Of a stretch of DNA of 64,000 nt, positions 8,689-16,839 are shown piece by piece; position 1 is the first letter of the stretch; the number at the start of each line of letters is the position of its first letter. The DNA is from Sulfurovum sp. (GTDB taxonomy: Bacteria; Campylobacterota; Campylobacteria; Campylobacterales; Sulfurovaceae), in contig JAJPEU010000013.1 in NCBI GenBank assembly GCA_021166685.1, positions 62,001 through 126,000 on the forward strand, written 5' to 3'. The translations under genes and the position numbers were made by a program. Under the pieces are notes generated by a model. That model ran no database searches. It was not told the DNA's origin and was given only the letters and a program-made list of their open reading frames with translations.

Positions 8689-9478
8689 TTTGTTCCATCA
8701 TTTTTTTCTTAAACATTTCAGCATTTGCTTTTATCTCTTTATTTTCTCCGTATTGCTTTTCAAAATTTCCAAGTTTCTGATCCCAAATATGAAGAGAAAT
8801 TGCCTGGAGCTGCATATCGTCAAGCTCTCCGCATGCTTTTGAATCCCTAATCATGGTTTTCATTGTTCCTATATTATGCGCATGAAATGTGTCTATCTTG
8901 GCTTTATCACACTTTTCATTGTAGAGTTTTTCTCCCATCTTCCACATTTTCGAACTTTTCATTGCCAAAAGCATTCCCATGTCTTTTGTGAAATCATTAA
9001 CGGCCGCTTTGTATGTTTCATTAAAATCCATCACGGTTCCGCCATTTTTAGCAGCAAAATCTTCTGCTTGAGCTTTTTGTCTAAAAGCATATTTGCTGGT
9101 CATTGTCATGGTTCCGGGTTTGCTGCTGCCTACCACATAGAAAGCTTTTTTTGCATCTACAAATTGATTGGATGAGATGTCAACCACTTTAATGGATTTT
9201 ATGTTCTCTTTTTTATCTCTTAGGTATCCCATTTCCATCTCTTCTGTCAAGCAGTGTATCGAACAATACTGTCGATGTGTCCCGTCTGTCAGCTCAACAG
9301 CATGAGAAGTTTTATAATACTTTGGAAGATTCATTCCACAATTTGGACAGTAGAGCTTATCTTCTCCTTTTTGGAGCAAAGTCGCTTCTTTTTCCGGAAC
9401 CGACTGGAACATTTCCTGCGCATACGCACCTGTAAGTGTAAATACCATTGCAACCATTGCCATTTTAAACAACTTCAT
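8675..9478 (-). CDS. NosL-family protein with heme-less cytochrome-like C-terminus
   Basis: 267 residues. The ATG at 9478 follows AAAGGAG and gives a clean Sec signal (MKLFKMAMVAMVFTLTGAYA); a longer reading to 9565 would run through the upstream palindromic operator and has no signal. The NosL domain has C44-P-N-C-G-M49, TDGTHRQYCSIHCL (C72, H75, C76) and the typical AEDFAAKNGG end. Residues about 178-234 (MGEKLYNEKC...ACGELDDMQLQAISLHIW) look like a cytochrome c fold with the CxxCH replaced by lone C190 and C216. It is the first gene of the nos accessory operon, behind a twin palindrome, and probably serves copper delivery to NosZ. Confidence 0.8.
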   Translation of the reverse strand: MKLFKMAMVAMVFTLTGAYAQEMFQSVPEKEATLLQKGEDKLYCPNCGMNLPKYYKTSHAVELTDGTHRQYCSIHCLTEEMEMGYLRDKKENIKSIKVVDISSNQFVDAKKAFYVVGSSKPGTMTMTSKYAFRQKAQAEDFAAKNGGTVMDFNETYKAAVNDFTKDMGMLLAMKSSKMWKMGEKLYNEKCDKAKIDTFHAHNIGTMKTMIRDSKACGELDDMQLQAISLHIWDQKLGNFEKQYGENKEIKANAEMFKKKMMEQNGNK

Positions 9479-9544
9479 GAAACTCCTTTGATAGTTTAAG
9501 AATCTTATATATGCTATAAATTCCAACACTTCTGTTTTATTTTG

Positions 9545-9566
9545 TGCACATATGTGCATATGCACA
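9545..9566 (-). promoter_or_regulatory. Overlapping twin palindrome upstream of NosL-type operon
   Basis: Two perfect 14-base palindromes overlap: TGCACATATGTGCA (9545-9558) and TGTGCATATGCACA (9553-9566), with centres 8 bases apart. They lie 67-88 bases before the ATG at 9478 and downstream of the kinase gene. This is the right place for an activator or repressor site of the accessory operon. The cognate regulator is unknown. The sequence differs from FNR boxes and from the direct repeat at nosZ. Confidence 0.6.
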
Positions 9567-9593
9567 AAGCTATACTACCATACAGAATATTAA

Positions 9594-10406
9594 TTAAGTG
9601 TTAATTTTTTTAAGATCCAAACATATTTTTGTGCCTTCATCTTTTTTTGAAGTGATCTTTATTTCTATTTTGTTATTGTCGCAAAACTCTTTGACAATAT
9701 TCAGTCCTATACCATGGCCAAAAACATTGCTGTCTTCTCTGTAATATCTTTCAAATATGCTAAAAAGATTTTGATTTTCTATTCCTATGCCGCTGTCTTC
9801 AATGCAAAGCTTATCGTCTTTAAATTCTATACGTATAAACCCGTCTTTTTTGTTAAATTTAATGGCATTTGAAATAAGATTTTCTACCGCTTTGGCAAAA
9901 CCCCTTTTGTCGCATTTTATATACTGTACAGGACAATTCGCGGTTATGCTAATTTCTTTTTTTACATCATCAAACTTTTTAACCGTTTGATCTAAAAACT
10001 CTTTGAGTTCAAACTCTTCTGTCTCTATGCAGCCGTTTTCTTTTCGTAAAAGATACTCAAGTTCGTTGTATAGGTCTTGAAGATTCGCGGATGAACTGGA
10101 AATTCTCTGCAACCGTTTTAAATTTTTTTCATCTTTGAGTGTGTTCGAAAGCAGCTTTACGTTTGCATCTATCGTTGCAATAGGAATATTTAATTCATGC
10201 AGTGTATTTTTTATATACTTTTCCATAGCTGCTTGGGAATCGAATAACGGTTTTGCTACAGCTTTTGCCAGATAATATCCCAAAACGGCTATCAAAATGA
10301 TATTTCCGACAAAAAAAACAATTTCATTAAAATGGAAAACTTCCCGCAATATTTCCAAACATATATATGAAAATAGCACCAAAAATAAAAATGTTAATGT
10401 CTGCAA
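9594..10406 (-). CDS. Sensor histidine kinase
   Basis: 270 residues, short for the family. Two N-terminal helices (about 2-20 and 28-48) enclose almost no periplasmic loop. They are followed by a dimerisation segment with phosphoacceptor H70 (NTLHELNIPI) and an ATPase domain with N box (ENLISNAIKFNK), G1 (EDSGIGIE), F box (FERYYRE) and G2 (GHGIGLNIV). It follows the response regulator after 13 bases, so the two are an operon pair. With no sensing loop, the signal is likely within the membrane, cytosolic or relayed by a partner. The position at the head of the nos block suggests control of nosZ or copper genes. Confidence 0.85.
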   Translation of the reverse strand: MQTLTFLFLVLFSYICLEILREVFHFNEIVFFVGNIILIAVLGYYLAKAVAKPLFDSQAAMEKYIKNTLHELNIPIATIDANVKLLSNTLKDEKNLKRLQRISSSSANLQDLYNELEYLLRKENGCIETEEFELKEFLDQTVKKFDDVKKEISITANCPVQYIKCDKRGFAKAVENLISNAIKFNKKDGFIRIEFKDDKLCIEDSGIGIENQNLFSIFERYYREDSNVFGHGIGLNIVKEFCDNNKIEIKITSKKDEGTKICLDLKKINT

Positions 10407-10419
10407 AAGGGCATATGAA

Positions 10420-11076
10420 TTAAAGTTTGAGTTTATATCCTACTCCTTTTATGTTTTCTATCATATCTTTGCCAATAAGATTTTTAAGCTTTGTTATATA
10501 CACTCTCAGCGATCCGCTGCTAAAGGCATCATCCCCCCAAACATTTTCTATAATATGCTCTTTTGAAACCACTTGATTTTTATTTTTTATAAAAATCTCC
10601 AAAAGCTTTGCCAGCTTTTGAGGAAGTTTTGTGCTCCCTTTTGGGGTCAACAAAGTACACTCTTTAATGTCATAAGATATGTCCTGAGTTAATTTAATTT
10701 CCGTATTGTAAGCGGCGGTTCTTTTTAGCACGGCTTCTACCCTGTGAATCAATTCATCATTGTCAAACGGTTTTTTGATAAAATCATCACACCCGCTTGA
10801 AAAAGCCTCGTTTAATACCTCTTTTTCTTTGTGGGAAGTTAAAAAAATGGCCGGCTTGTATGTATTGTTTACTCTTAATTCTTCTAACAACTTTATGCCG
10901 CTTGAACTCGGTAAATTTATATCTAAAAGATAAAGATCAAATGCTTCGGTACAATCCAGCTCAATTGCTTCCTCATAATTATTTGCAATTTTACTGCTAA
11001 AACCATTTACCTCCAAGACATCCTCTAATGTTTGTGCAAGAAGTTTATCGTCTTCCACGATTAATATATGATTCAC
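10420..11076 (-). CDS. OmpR/PhoB-family response regulator
   Basis: 218 residues. The receiver domain (1-118) has the acidic pair E8/D9/D10, phosphoacceptor D52, T80 and K102. The C-terminal winged helix (about 125-218) has the family signature SLRVYITKLKNLIG...GVGYKL. First gene of the pair with the kinase. OmpR-family proteins bind direct repeats spaced one helical turn, and such a repeat overlaps the nosZ promoter (3246-3264). Autoregulation cannot be read from the 292-base gap upstream. Confidence 0.9.
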   Translation of the reverse strand: MNHILIVEDDKLLAQTLEDVLEVNGFSSKIANNYEEAIELDCTEAFDLYLLDINLPSSSGIKLLEELRVNNTYKPAIFLTSHKEKEVLNEAFSSGCDDFIKKPFDNDELIHRVEAVLKRTAAYNTEIKLTQDISYDIKECTLLTPKGSTKLPQKLAKLLEIFIKNKNQVVSKEHIIENVWGDDAFSSGSLRVYITKLKNLIGKDMIENIKGVGYKLKL

Positions 11077-11262
11077 GACAAAACCTCTTTTAAAAAATCT
11101 TTGCTCATTCCAGACCCTTCTTCTTCCTTTGTGTCTTGCTTAAGATAATTAAAACATATAATTATAATAACCGTTTTTGAATTAGCGGAAAATTAATTAT
11201 ACAATGAAGTTAGACAAAAATTATCTTAAAATGCCGAATATTTGTTAAAAAATAGTTAACAT

Positions 11263-11292
11263 TTGCATTATCTTGGCTTCAAAAGATATAAT
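11263..11292 (+). promoter_or_regulatory. Promoter for methyltransferase gene
   Basis: TTGCAT (11263-11268) and TATAAT (11287-11292) are 18 bases apart and about 75 bases before the ATG at 11369. The rest of the 292-base gap between the divergent regulator and methyltransferase genes is AT-rich, with no gene seen. Confidence 0.5.
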
Positions 11293-11368
11293 AATTGCAT
11301 TTTATAGGCTATTTAACCCAAAAATGATCGAATAAAAATCGAATAAAAAAAGAAGGGCTATCACATCA

Positions 11369-11965
11369 ATGGCAAAAACAAAGAGCTTTGAACACTATGC
11401 AGAAAACTATGACATATGGTTTGAAAAACATAAAACAATCTATGACGATGAAGTGCGAACGGCAAAAAAACTGATAGGCTCGGCCTCTAACGGCTTTGAA
11501 ATAGGCATAGGCAGCGGAAAATTTGCACTTCCCCTAGGCATAAAGATCGGCATCGAGCCTTCAAGGAGAATGAGAGAAATTGCACAGGCAAAAGGACTTG
11601 ACGTCATTGACGGCGTTGCCGAAGATCTTCCTTTTGAAAATGAAAAATTTGATTTTGCGGCTATGATCACAACGATTTGTTTTGTGGACGATCTGTTTCA
11701 AGCCCTATCAGAAGCCTACCGCGTGATCATACCAGGCGGATTTCTTCTTGTCGGCATGGTTGACAAAAATTCGCCGATGGGAAAAGAGTACCAAATGAAA
11801 AAAGCCAAAAGCAAATTCTACGGAGAGGCTTCTTTCTATTCGAGCGAGGAAGTTACGTCGCTGGCTCAAAAAGCAGGTTTTGTTTATGATGCTTCTTTGG
11901 GGGTTGAAAGCACACACAATGATTTCATCTTTATCAAATACATCAAACCGAAAACACTGTCATAA
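11369..11965 (+). CDS. Class I SAM-dependent methyltransferase
   Basis: 198 residues. Motif I FEIGIGSGKFA (about 43-53), the acidic loop IEPSRRM and a motif IV-like region CFVDDLFQALSEAYRVIIPGGFLLVGMVD place it in the UbiE/Methyltransf_11 superfamily. The substrate cannot be told. It stands alone, divergent from the two-component genes, with its own promoter. Confidence 0.85.
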   Translation: MAKTKSFEHYAENYDIWFEKHKTIYDDEVRTAKKLIGSASNGFEIGIGSGKFALPLGIKIGIEPSRRMREIAQAKGLDVIDGVAEDLPFENEKFDFAAMITTICFVDDLFQALSEAYRVIIPGGFLLVGMVDKNSPMGKEYQMKKAKSKFYGEASFYSSEEVTSLAQKAGFVYDASLGVESTHNDFIFIKYIKPKTLS

Positions 11966-12060
11966 TACGACAAAATAAGAATTGCAGCATGGCACAAACG
12001 ATCCATTGAAAAAATTTTTAAGTTTATTAAAACCTTTTGACATTTTTTTCGAATTAATTT

Positions 12061-12069
12061 TGGTACAAT
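12061..12069 (+). promoter_or_regulatory. Extended -10 promoter for host-attachment-like gene
   Basis: TGGTACAAT is an extended -10 (TGn plus TACAAT), 62 bases before the start at 12131. The same nonamer occurs on the other strand before the acyl-CoA synthetase operon (21790-21798). The only TTGACA upstream is 21 bases away, too far for a standard -35. Confidence 0.45.
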
Positions 12070-12130
12070 AAATCAGCTGATATTGAAATATACTGTTTCA
12101 ACACTAAGCTATCAAATCAGAGGAGTCTAC

Positions 12131-12568
12131 ATGTCAACAAGACTTATTATTATTACTGATCTACAACGCTTTAAACTTTTTAGCAGTAAAATTGATCCGA
12201 TGGAAAGAGAATCTCTTGAATTGCTTCAAAGCATAGACAGCCTTGAAACGCATCTGAGAATCAGAGAAAAAGTTTCCGATCGCCAAGGGAACTTTCATGG
12301 CATAGGCGGAAGCGGATCGGGAGAAGACCACAATCTCGGCCTCGAAGAAGAACGACGACGAATCAAAGAGATAGCGCAGGAAATCTCAAATGCACTTGCA
12401 GAACATACATACGAAGAATGGTATTTGGCGGCACCAAAAGCTATCAACAATCAAATCGTAGAACATTTAAGCACTGAGGCGAAAAGCAAAATGACCATTA
12501 ACCTTCATTCGGATTTAACTAAAATTCCTGATGACCAACTGTTAAAACATTTTGCCAAAGAGGCATAA
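12131..12568 (+). CDS. Host-attachment-protein-like (baeRF superfamily) protein
   Basis: 145 residues from ATG at 12131, chosen because AGGAG precedes it and MSTRLIIITDLQRFKLF matches the usual start of the family; an upstream in-frame ATG at 12083 has no ribosome site. The family (annotated host attachment protein, after AtsE/Rhi) is related to archaeo-eukaryotic release factor 1 domains and is widespread, with no settled function. The centre is Gly/charged (HGIGGSGSGEDHNLG). It ends inside the upstream leader of amrS and is probably cotranscribed with it. Confidence 0.7.
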   Translation: MSTRLIIITDLQRFKLFSSKIDPMERESLELLQSIDSLETHLRIREKVSDRQGNFHGIGGSGSGEDHNLGLEEERRRIKEIAQEISNALAEHTYEEWYLAAPKAINNQIVEHLSTEAKSKMTINLHSDLTKIPDDQLLKHFAKEA

Positions 12569-12593
12569 AAAAACTTTTTTAAAAGGAGATGCA

Positions 12594-13619
12594 ATGTCGC
12601 ATTTAGCATGGCTTTCCAAAAAACTGGAAGACGGAAGGATTGCATGTGAAGCATGCAATCAGCATTGCAAACTCAAAGAAGGCGAATACGGCATCTGCGG
12701 CATTCGCAAAGTCGAAAATGGGCAGTTGCGTCTTCTTACCTACGGTTTGGCTGCGGCAATGAATGTCGATCCGATTGAAAAAAAACCAATGTTTCATTTT
12801 TTGCCGGGATCAAAGGCTTTTTCCTTTGGAACGGTCGGATGCAATTTTTCGTGTAAATTCTGCCAAAATTTCGACATCTCCCAATACCCAAAAGAACACA
12901 ATCATGAAGTTTTCGGGCGCTCCCTGTCTCCCCAGGCTGCGGTAGATTTGGCACTTCAAAATGGGTGCCAAAGCATCGCCTATACCTATAACGAACCGGT
13001 AGTTTTTTTTGAATATACTTATGATACCGCTAAACTTGCCCATGAAGCAGGCTTGAAAAACGTCTATGTAACAAGCGGCTATGAAACCCATAAAGCAATC
13101 GATACGATCGCTCCTTTTTTGGATGGAATGAATATCGACATTAAATCATATAGCCAGTCTTTCTATAAAAATATCTGCGGTGCATCGCTTAAACCGGTGC
13201 TTGATACCATTGAGTATGCATATAAAAAAGGAATATGGATAGAAACAACCACTCTGCTGATCCCTGGCCATAACGATTCGGAAGAGGAAATCCGCGCAAT
13301 CGCGAAATTCCAAGCAGATCTTGATGTGTCGATGCCATGGCATATCAGCGGTTTTTATCCGATGTACAAGATGAAAGATGTTCCCCCTACTCCGTTTCAA
13401 ACGCTTCGCCGTGCCTATGAGATCGGCAAAGAGATGGGGTTAAAATATGTTTATGTGGGTAACATCGAGGATAAAACCCGGGAATCAACCTATTGTCCTG
13501 GGTGCAATCATTTGGTGATTGAGAGACACGGCCAGATAGGCCAATATGTAACCAACCGGTTGGTTAATACAAACGAATGCCCCCACTGCGGAACCAAAAT
13601 TGAAGGGGTATGGCGCTAG
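12594..13619 (+). CDS. amrS: AmmeMemoRadiSam system radical SAM enzyme
   Basis: 341 residues from ATG at 12594, behind AAAAGGAG. The radical SAM cluster motif is C83-N-F-S-C87-K-F-C90. An N-terminal Cys set (C18, C21, C25, C35) and a C-terminal zinc-ribbon-like tail (CPGCNH...CPHCG) complete the AmrS (pyruvate-formate-lyase-activase-like) architecture. Typical sequence marks include TYNEPVVFFEY and GYETHKAI. The system normally also has AMMECR1 and Memo proteins, which are not in this window. The gene ends convergently with the E3 gene and overlaps it by four bases. Confidence 0.9.
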   Translation: MSHLAWLSKKLEDGRIACEACNQHCKLKEGEYGICGIRKVENGQLRLLTYGLAAAMNVDPIEKKPMFHFLPGSKAFSFGTVGCNFSCKFCQNFDISQYPKEHNHEVFGRSLSPQAAVDLALQNGCQSIAYTYNEPVVFFEYTYDTAKLAHEAGLKNVYVTSGYETHKAIDTIAPFLDGMNIDIKSYSQSFYKNICGASLKPVLDTIEYAYKKGIWIETTTLLIPGHNDSEEEIRAIAKFQADLDVSMPWHISGFYPMYKMKDVPPTPFQTLRRAYEIGKEMGLKYVYVGNIEDKTRESTYCPGCNHLVIERHGQIGQYVTNRLVNTNECPHCGTKIEGVWR

Positions 13620-14962
13620 AGCTGAGACATAAACTCTGAGAGCGTAGGATGCACGCAAATAAGTGTGGAGAGCTCTTGGATCGTCAGTTTTTTCTCAATT
13701 GCCAGCAGCAGCGGATGAATGAGTTCCGTTGCTTGCATTCCAACAACGCAGGCTCCCAGGACTGTGCCTGTTTGAGGACAGACAATCAGTTTTATAAATC
13801 CTGAATCATCCCCTGCTATTTTTGCTTTCGCGTTTGCTTTAAAAAAAACTTTTTTCACTTCATAGGCACGGCCTTGTTCTTTGGCTTCTTTTTCGTTGAG
13901 GCCGCAAGAAGCAATCTGCGGATCTGAAAAAATCGCAGAGGGGGTCATATGGATATTGGCAACAGCTTGGCCTGTAATGATATTGTGTGCGGCAATCTTG
14001 CCTTCGGCATAGGCTGTATGGGCATAGCCCGGCGTATTGATGCAATCTCCGACGGCATAAATATGTTTTTGGCTTGTTTGAAATGCCTCATTCACTTCGA
14101 CAAATCCTTTCTCGTCTTGCCCGATAGCGGCATTTTCAAGTTTCAAATCCTTGGTGCGGGGCACCCTTCCGATCGCACACAGTACTATTTCGCAGGTTAT
14201 CTGCTCTTTGTTTTCTGCTTTTATCAGCAATTCAACCTCTTTCTCGTTTACCTGAACCTCCGAAACAGCTGCCGAAAAAAATACTTTGATGGAACGTTTT
14301 TTAAATGAACGCAAAAGCGCTTTTGATGCGTCTTCATCTTCCCCGGAGAGCAGTTTGGACCCACGCACGATTATCGTTACTTCTGTGCCAAAAGTACTAA
14401 AAAATGAAGCAAACTCGCATCCGATCGGCCCTCCTCCGACTATCGCTATAGAGAAAGGAAGCGCACGCAATCCGAAGACTTCCCGGCTTGAAATAATGCG
14501 TTTGCCGTCCAAGGGCAGATCCTGTACTTCCCTAGATTGCGAACCCGTTGCAATAATGCACTGTTCAAAACTTATCGTTTCTCCCGAAACATCGATATGG
14601 TTGGCATCTCTAAAAGAAGCCTGGCCGTAACACATTTCTACGCCGGCTTGTTCAAGCAGCCACACTACGCCCGAGCGAAGCTCGTCTTTTAATGATTCGG
14701 TTTTATTGAAAAGTTGGTTTATATCAAAACCTTCATAGGGCATTTGCAAGCCGTAACTGCTAAAAAGCGGGGCTTTTGCGGCAAACTCTGCGCATTGCAG
14801 ATAGCTTTTTGTCGGGATGCATCCTTCATTCAAGCATACGCCGCCGACTTGTTCTTTGTTTTGCTCTATCAAAATGGTTTTTACACCCGCTTTGGCAAGC
14901 TGCAGCGCTGCCTCATAACCTGCCGGCCCAGCTCCGATCACAACGGTTTGAATATGTTTCAT
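13616..14962 (-). CDS. lpdA: Dihydrolipoyl dehydrogenase (E3)
   Basis: 448 residues. Reoxidises dihydrolipoamide of the E2 subunit, passing electrons to NAD+. FAD-binding GAGPAGYEAA, redox disulfide G-G-V-C43-L-N-E-G-C48-I-P, NAD-binding GGGPIGCEFA, FAD motif AVGDC and the C-terminal active-site His-Pro-Thr-x-x-E (HPTLSE) are intact. Last gene of the overlapping operon that begins at 21688; its start overlaps the lipA stop by four bases. It converges with amrS. Confidence 0.93.
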   Translation of the reverse strand: MKHIQTVVIGAGPAGYEAALQLAKAGVKTILIEQNKEQVGGVCLNEGCIPTKSYLQCAEFAAKAPLFSSYGLQMPYEGFDINQLFNKTESLKDELRSGVVWLLEQAGVEMCYGQASFRDANHIDVSGETISFEQCIIATGSQSREVQDLPLDGKRIISSREVFGLRALPFSIAIVGGGPIGCEFASFFSTFGTEVTIIVRGSKLLSGEDEDASKALLRSFKKRSIKVFFSAAVSEVQVNEKEVELLIKAENKEQITCEIVLCAIGRVPRTKDLKLENAAIGQDEKGFVEVNEAFQTSQKHIYAVGDCINTPGYAHTAYAEGKIAAHNIITGQAVANIHMTPSAIFSDPQIASCGLNEKEAKEQGRAYEVKKVFFKANAKAKIAGDDSGFIKLIVCPQTGTVLGACVVGMQATELIHPLLLAIEKKLTIQELSTLICVHPTLSEFMSQL

Positions 14963-15813
14963 GTTTCCTCCAAATACTCATGTGCCATATAGCTGCTTCG
15001 GGTATACGGCGAGCTTTTAATATAGTCAAACCCCATCTGCATGCCTGCTTTGCGAAACATCTCAAATCGTTCCGGATTTACATATTCCAAAACAGGCTCG
15101 TGGCGCGATGAGGGGGAAAGATACTGTCCGATACTCAGAAAACGGCATCCGACCTTTAAAAGGTCTTCCATCACCCTAAACACTTCCTCCTCCCTCTCCC
15201 CAAGGCCAAGCATAATACCGCTTTTGGTTGCGCACGAAGGATTAAAAGACAAAAGTTTTTGCAGCACATCCAGCGAACTTTGATAGGCCGCGCCTTTGCG
15301 TATGCGATACAATCGCGGTACCGTTTCAAGGTTATGGCCGATTATTTCAGCGCCGCTCTTTGCTGCACGACGGAGTGCATCATCGTTGTTTTGCAAATCG
15401 GGGATAAGAATTTCCACAACAACCGAACGATCCAGCGCTTTAATCGCATGCACGGTTTTGCAAAAATGCTCTGCGCCGCCATCACCAAGATCATCTCTTG
15501 TAGGCGAAGTGATCACGGCATGTTTTAGCCCCAGCTTCAAAACAGCCAAAGCCACGTTTTCAGGCTCTGAAGGATCAAGGAGGGCAGGTTTTGCCCTGCT
15601 TACGGCACAAAAACTGCACGCACGGGTACAATGCGTTCCCATGATCATAAACGTTGCTACTTTTTGCCGATAGCATTCGCTGATATTGGGACATAATGCC
15701 TCTTCGCAAATGGTATGAATGCTTCTTTCCCCCAGCAGCTCTTTCATCGCCTGATGCGCACTGGGTATAATTTTTTTGCGGAGCCACTGCGGCTTAGGCG
15801 TGAAATTTGCCAT
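14959..15813 (-). CDS. lipA: Lipoyl synthase
   Basis: 284 residues. Inserts two sulfurs into protein-bound octanoate. Auxiliary cluster ligands C36-x4-C41-x5-C47 and radical SAM C62-x3-C66-x2-C69 (HCTRACSFC) are present, as is the C-terminal RSSY (SPYTRSSY), which ligates the auxiliary cluster. It overlaps the octanoyltransferase/ligase gene upstream by 20 bases and lpdA downstream by four, so lipoyl synthesis is coupled to the dehydrogenase operon. Confidence 0.95.
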   Translation of the reverse strand: MANFTPKPQWLRKKIIPSAHQAMKELLGERSIHTICEEALCPNISECYRQKVATFMIMGTHCTRACSFCAVSRAKPALLDPSEPENVALAVLKLGLKHAVITSPTRDDLGDGGAEHFCKTVHAIKALDRSVVVEILIPDLQNNDDALRRAAKSGAEIIGHNLETVPRLYRIRKGAAYQSSLDVLQKLLSFNPSCATKSGIMLGLGEREEEVFRVMEDLLKVGCRFLSIGQYLSPSSRHEPVLEYVNPERFEMFRKAGMQMGFDYIKSSPYTRSSYMAHEYLEET

Positions 15814-16585
15814 AAAGATTCCAGTCTTCTTGAGTGTATTTGTTTTCTAAAAGCTCTTTTGCGGTTTGTTCTTCCGATACACTGAGCAGATCGGGCACTA
15901 TCGCTGCATCAAACGTTTCGCAAAATGCTTCGATCAGCATCTTTGAAAGCTCCTCATAGGATAACGCGATGCCAAACTTCTGAAGTGTTGCTGCTTTGCT
16001 TAGGCCTGATTCTTCGAAAAACAAATCCTCAAACAGCGTCTCATCGATACCTATGGGTATGCTTCCATGCTGCAAAAATGCATGTTTTGCATATCGCTGG
16101 GCATTGCCCCCCATTTTTTTTCCTTCTATGGTCAGATCATACGGTTCCCGGCCTGCCAAGCATACGTTTGAAGGCCGGCTTTGGATGTCTGTTTCGCATG
16201 CGAATTCTGCCTTGAGGCCTATCTTTTTATAGAAACAAATCAAAAATCGGCACAAAAAGCGGTAATTTTCTTTAACGCTTCTCTCTCCTGCAAAAGAGCG
16301 GGGAAAAATAAGCGAATAGGAAAGAGCATTGCCGTGTGCCAAAATACCCCCTCCGCTCAAGCGTCGGACCAAAGCGATCTTCTTGTGAGCAGCGCTTTGC
16401 ACATCAATATCCTCCCCAAGCTTGCAAAACCGACCTATACTTAAAGCATTGTGCCATCCATAAAGGCGAAGTATCGGAAAGCCGCTTTCATTGTATTGGC
16501 TTAACAATGCCTCATCTACGGCCATATTCCACGGTGCCGTACCTGTTTTTGTATCAATGATTCTCCAGCGTTTTTTGGAAAACAT
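15794..16585 (-). CDS. Octanoyltransferase/lipoate ligase family protein (LipM/LplA)
   Basis: 263 residues of the biotin/lipoate A/B ligase fold. Visible are the binding loop RRLSGGGILAHGNALSY (75-90) and EGKKMGGNAQRYAKHAFLQHGSI (154-176). C142, in VCLAGREPYDL, sits just before the EGKK segment, where LipM octanoyltransferases carry their nucleophilic Cys; classic LplA ligases do not need it. With an acyl carrier protein gene immediately upstream and lipA downstream, transfer of octanoate from ACP to E2 (LipM activity) is the more likely role than lipoate salvage. The alignment of C142 is by eye. Confidence 0.8.
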   Translation of the reverse strand: MFSKKRWRIIDTKTGTAPWNMAVDEALLSQYNESGFPILRLYGWHNALSIGRFCKLGEDIDVQSAAHKKIALVRRLSGGGILAHGNALSYSLIFPRSFAGERSVKENYRFLCRFLICFYKKIGLKAEFACETDIQSRPSNVCLAGREPYDLTIEGKKMGGNAQRYAKHAFLQHGSIPIGIDETLFEDLFFEESGLSKAATLQKFGIALSYEELSKMLIEAFCETFDAAIVPDLLSVSEEQTAKELLENKYTQEDWNLYGKFHA

Positions 16586-16590
16586 TGCTT

Positions 16591-16839
16591 TTAGGATACA
16601 ATCCGTTTGGCAAAATACGCGATCATGTGGTTAAGCGTATCTACTTGGCCGTAATCGGCTTCGGGTACCGCTACGCCGAGTTCTACGTCCAGTGCAGTCA
16701 GCATTTTTAAAAAATCAAACGAATCAATTTCCAAGGAACGCTGAATGTTTTTATCCGGTAAAATTTCATCAGGATCTATGTCTGGAGCTATAAGCACAAT
16801 TTGATTGATAATGCTTTCTTTGATCTGCTCTTCACTCAT
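16591..16839 (-). CDS. Acyl carrier protein
   Basis: 82 residues. Ser40 in LEIDSFDFLKM is the phosphopantetheine site of the ACP family (D-S-x-D/E-x). ATG at 16839 overlaps the E2 stop (ATGA) and has GAGGAG upstream, so a longer in-frame reading to 16980 inside E2 is rejected. A dedicated ACP inside a 2-oxoacid dehydrogenase operon, just before an octanoyltransferase-like gene, suggests it carries the octanoate used for E2 lipoylation. Other acyl roles remain possible. Confidence 0.85.
   Translation of the reverse strand: MSEEQIKESIINQIVLIAPDIDPDEILPDKNIQRSLEIDSFDFLKMLTALDVELGVAVPEADYGQVDTLNHMIAYFAKRIVS

Noticed and set aside
9478-9565. N-terminal extension of the NosL-type protein (MHMHICAQNK...)
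   Set aside because: It is the translated palindromic operator, without a ribosome site, and destroys the signal peptide.
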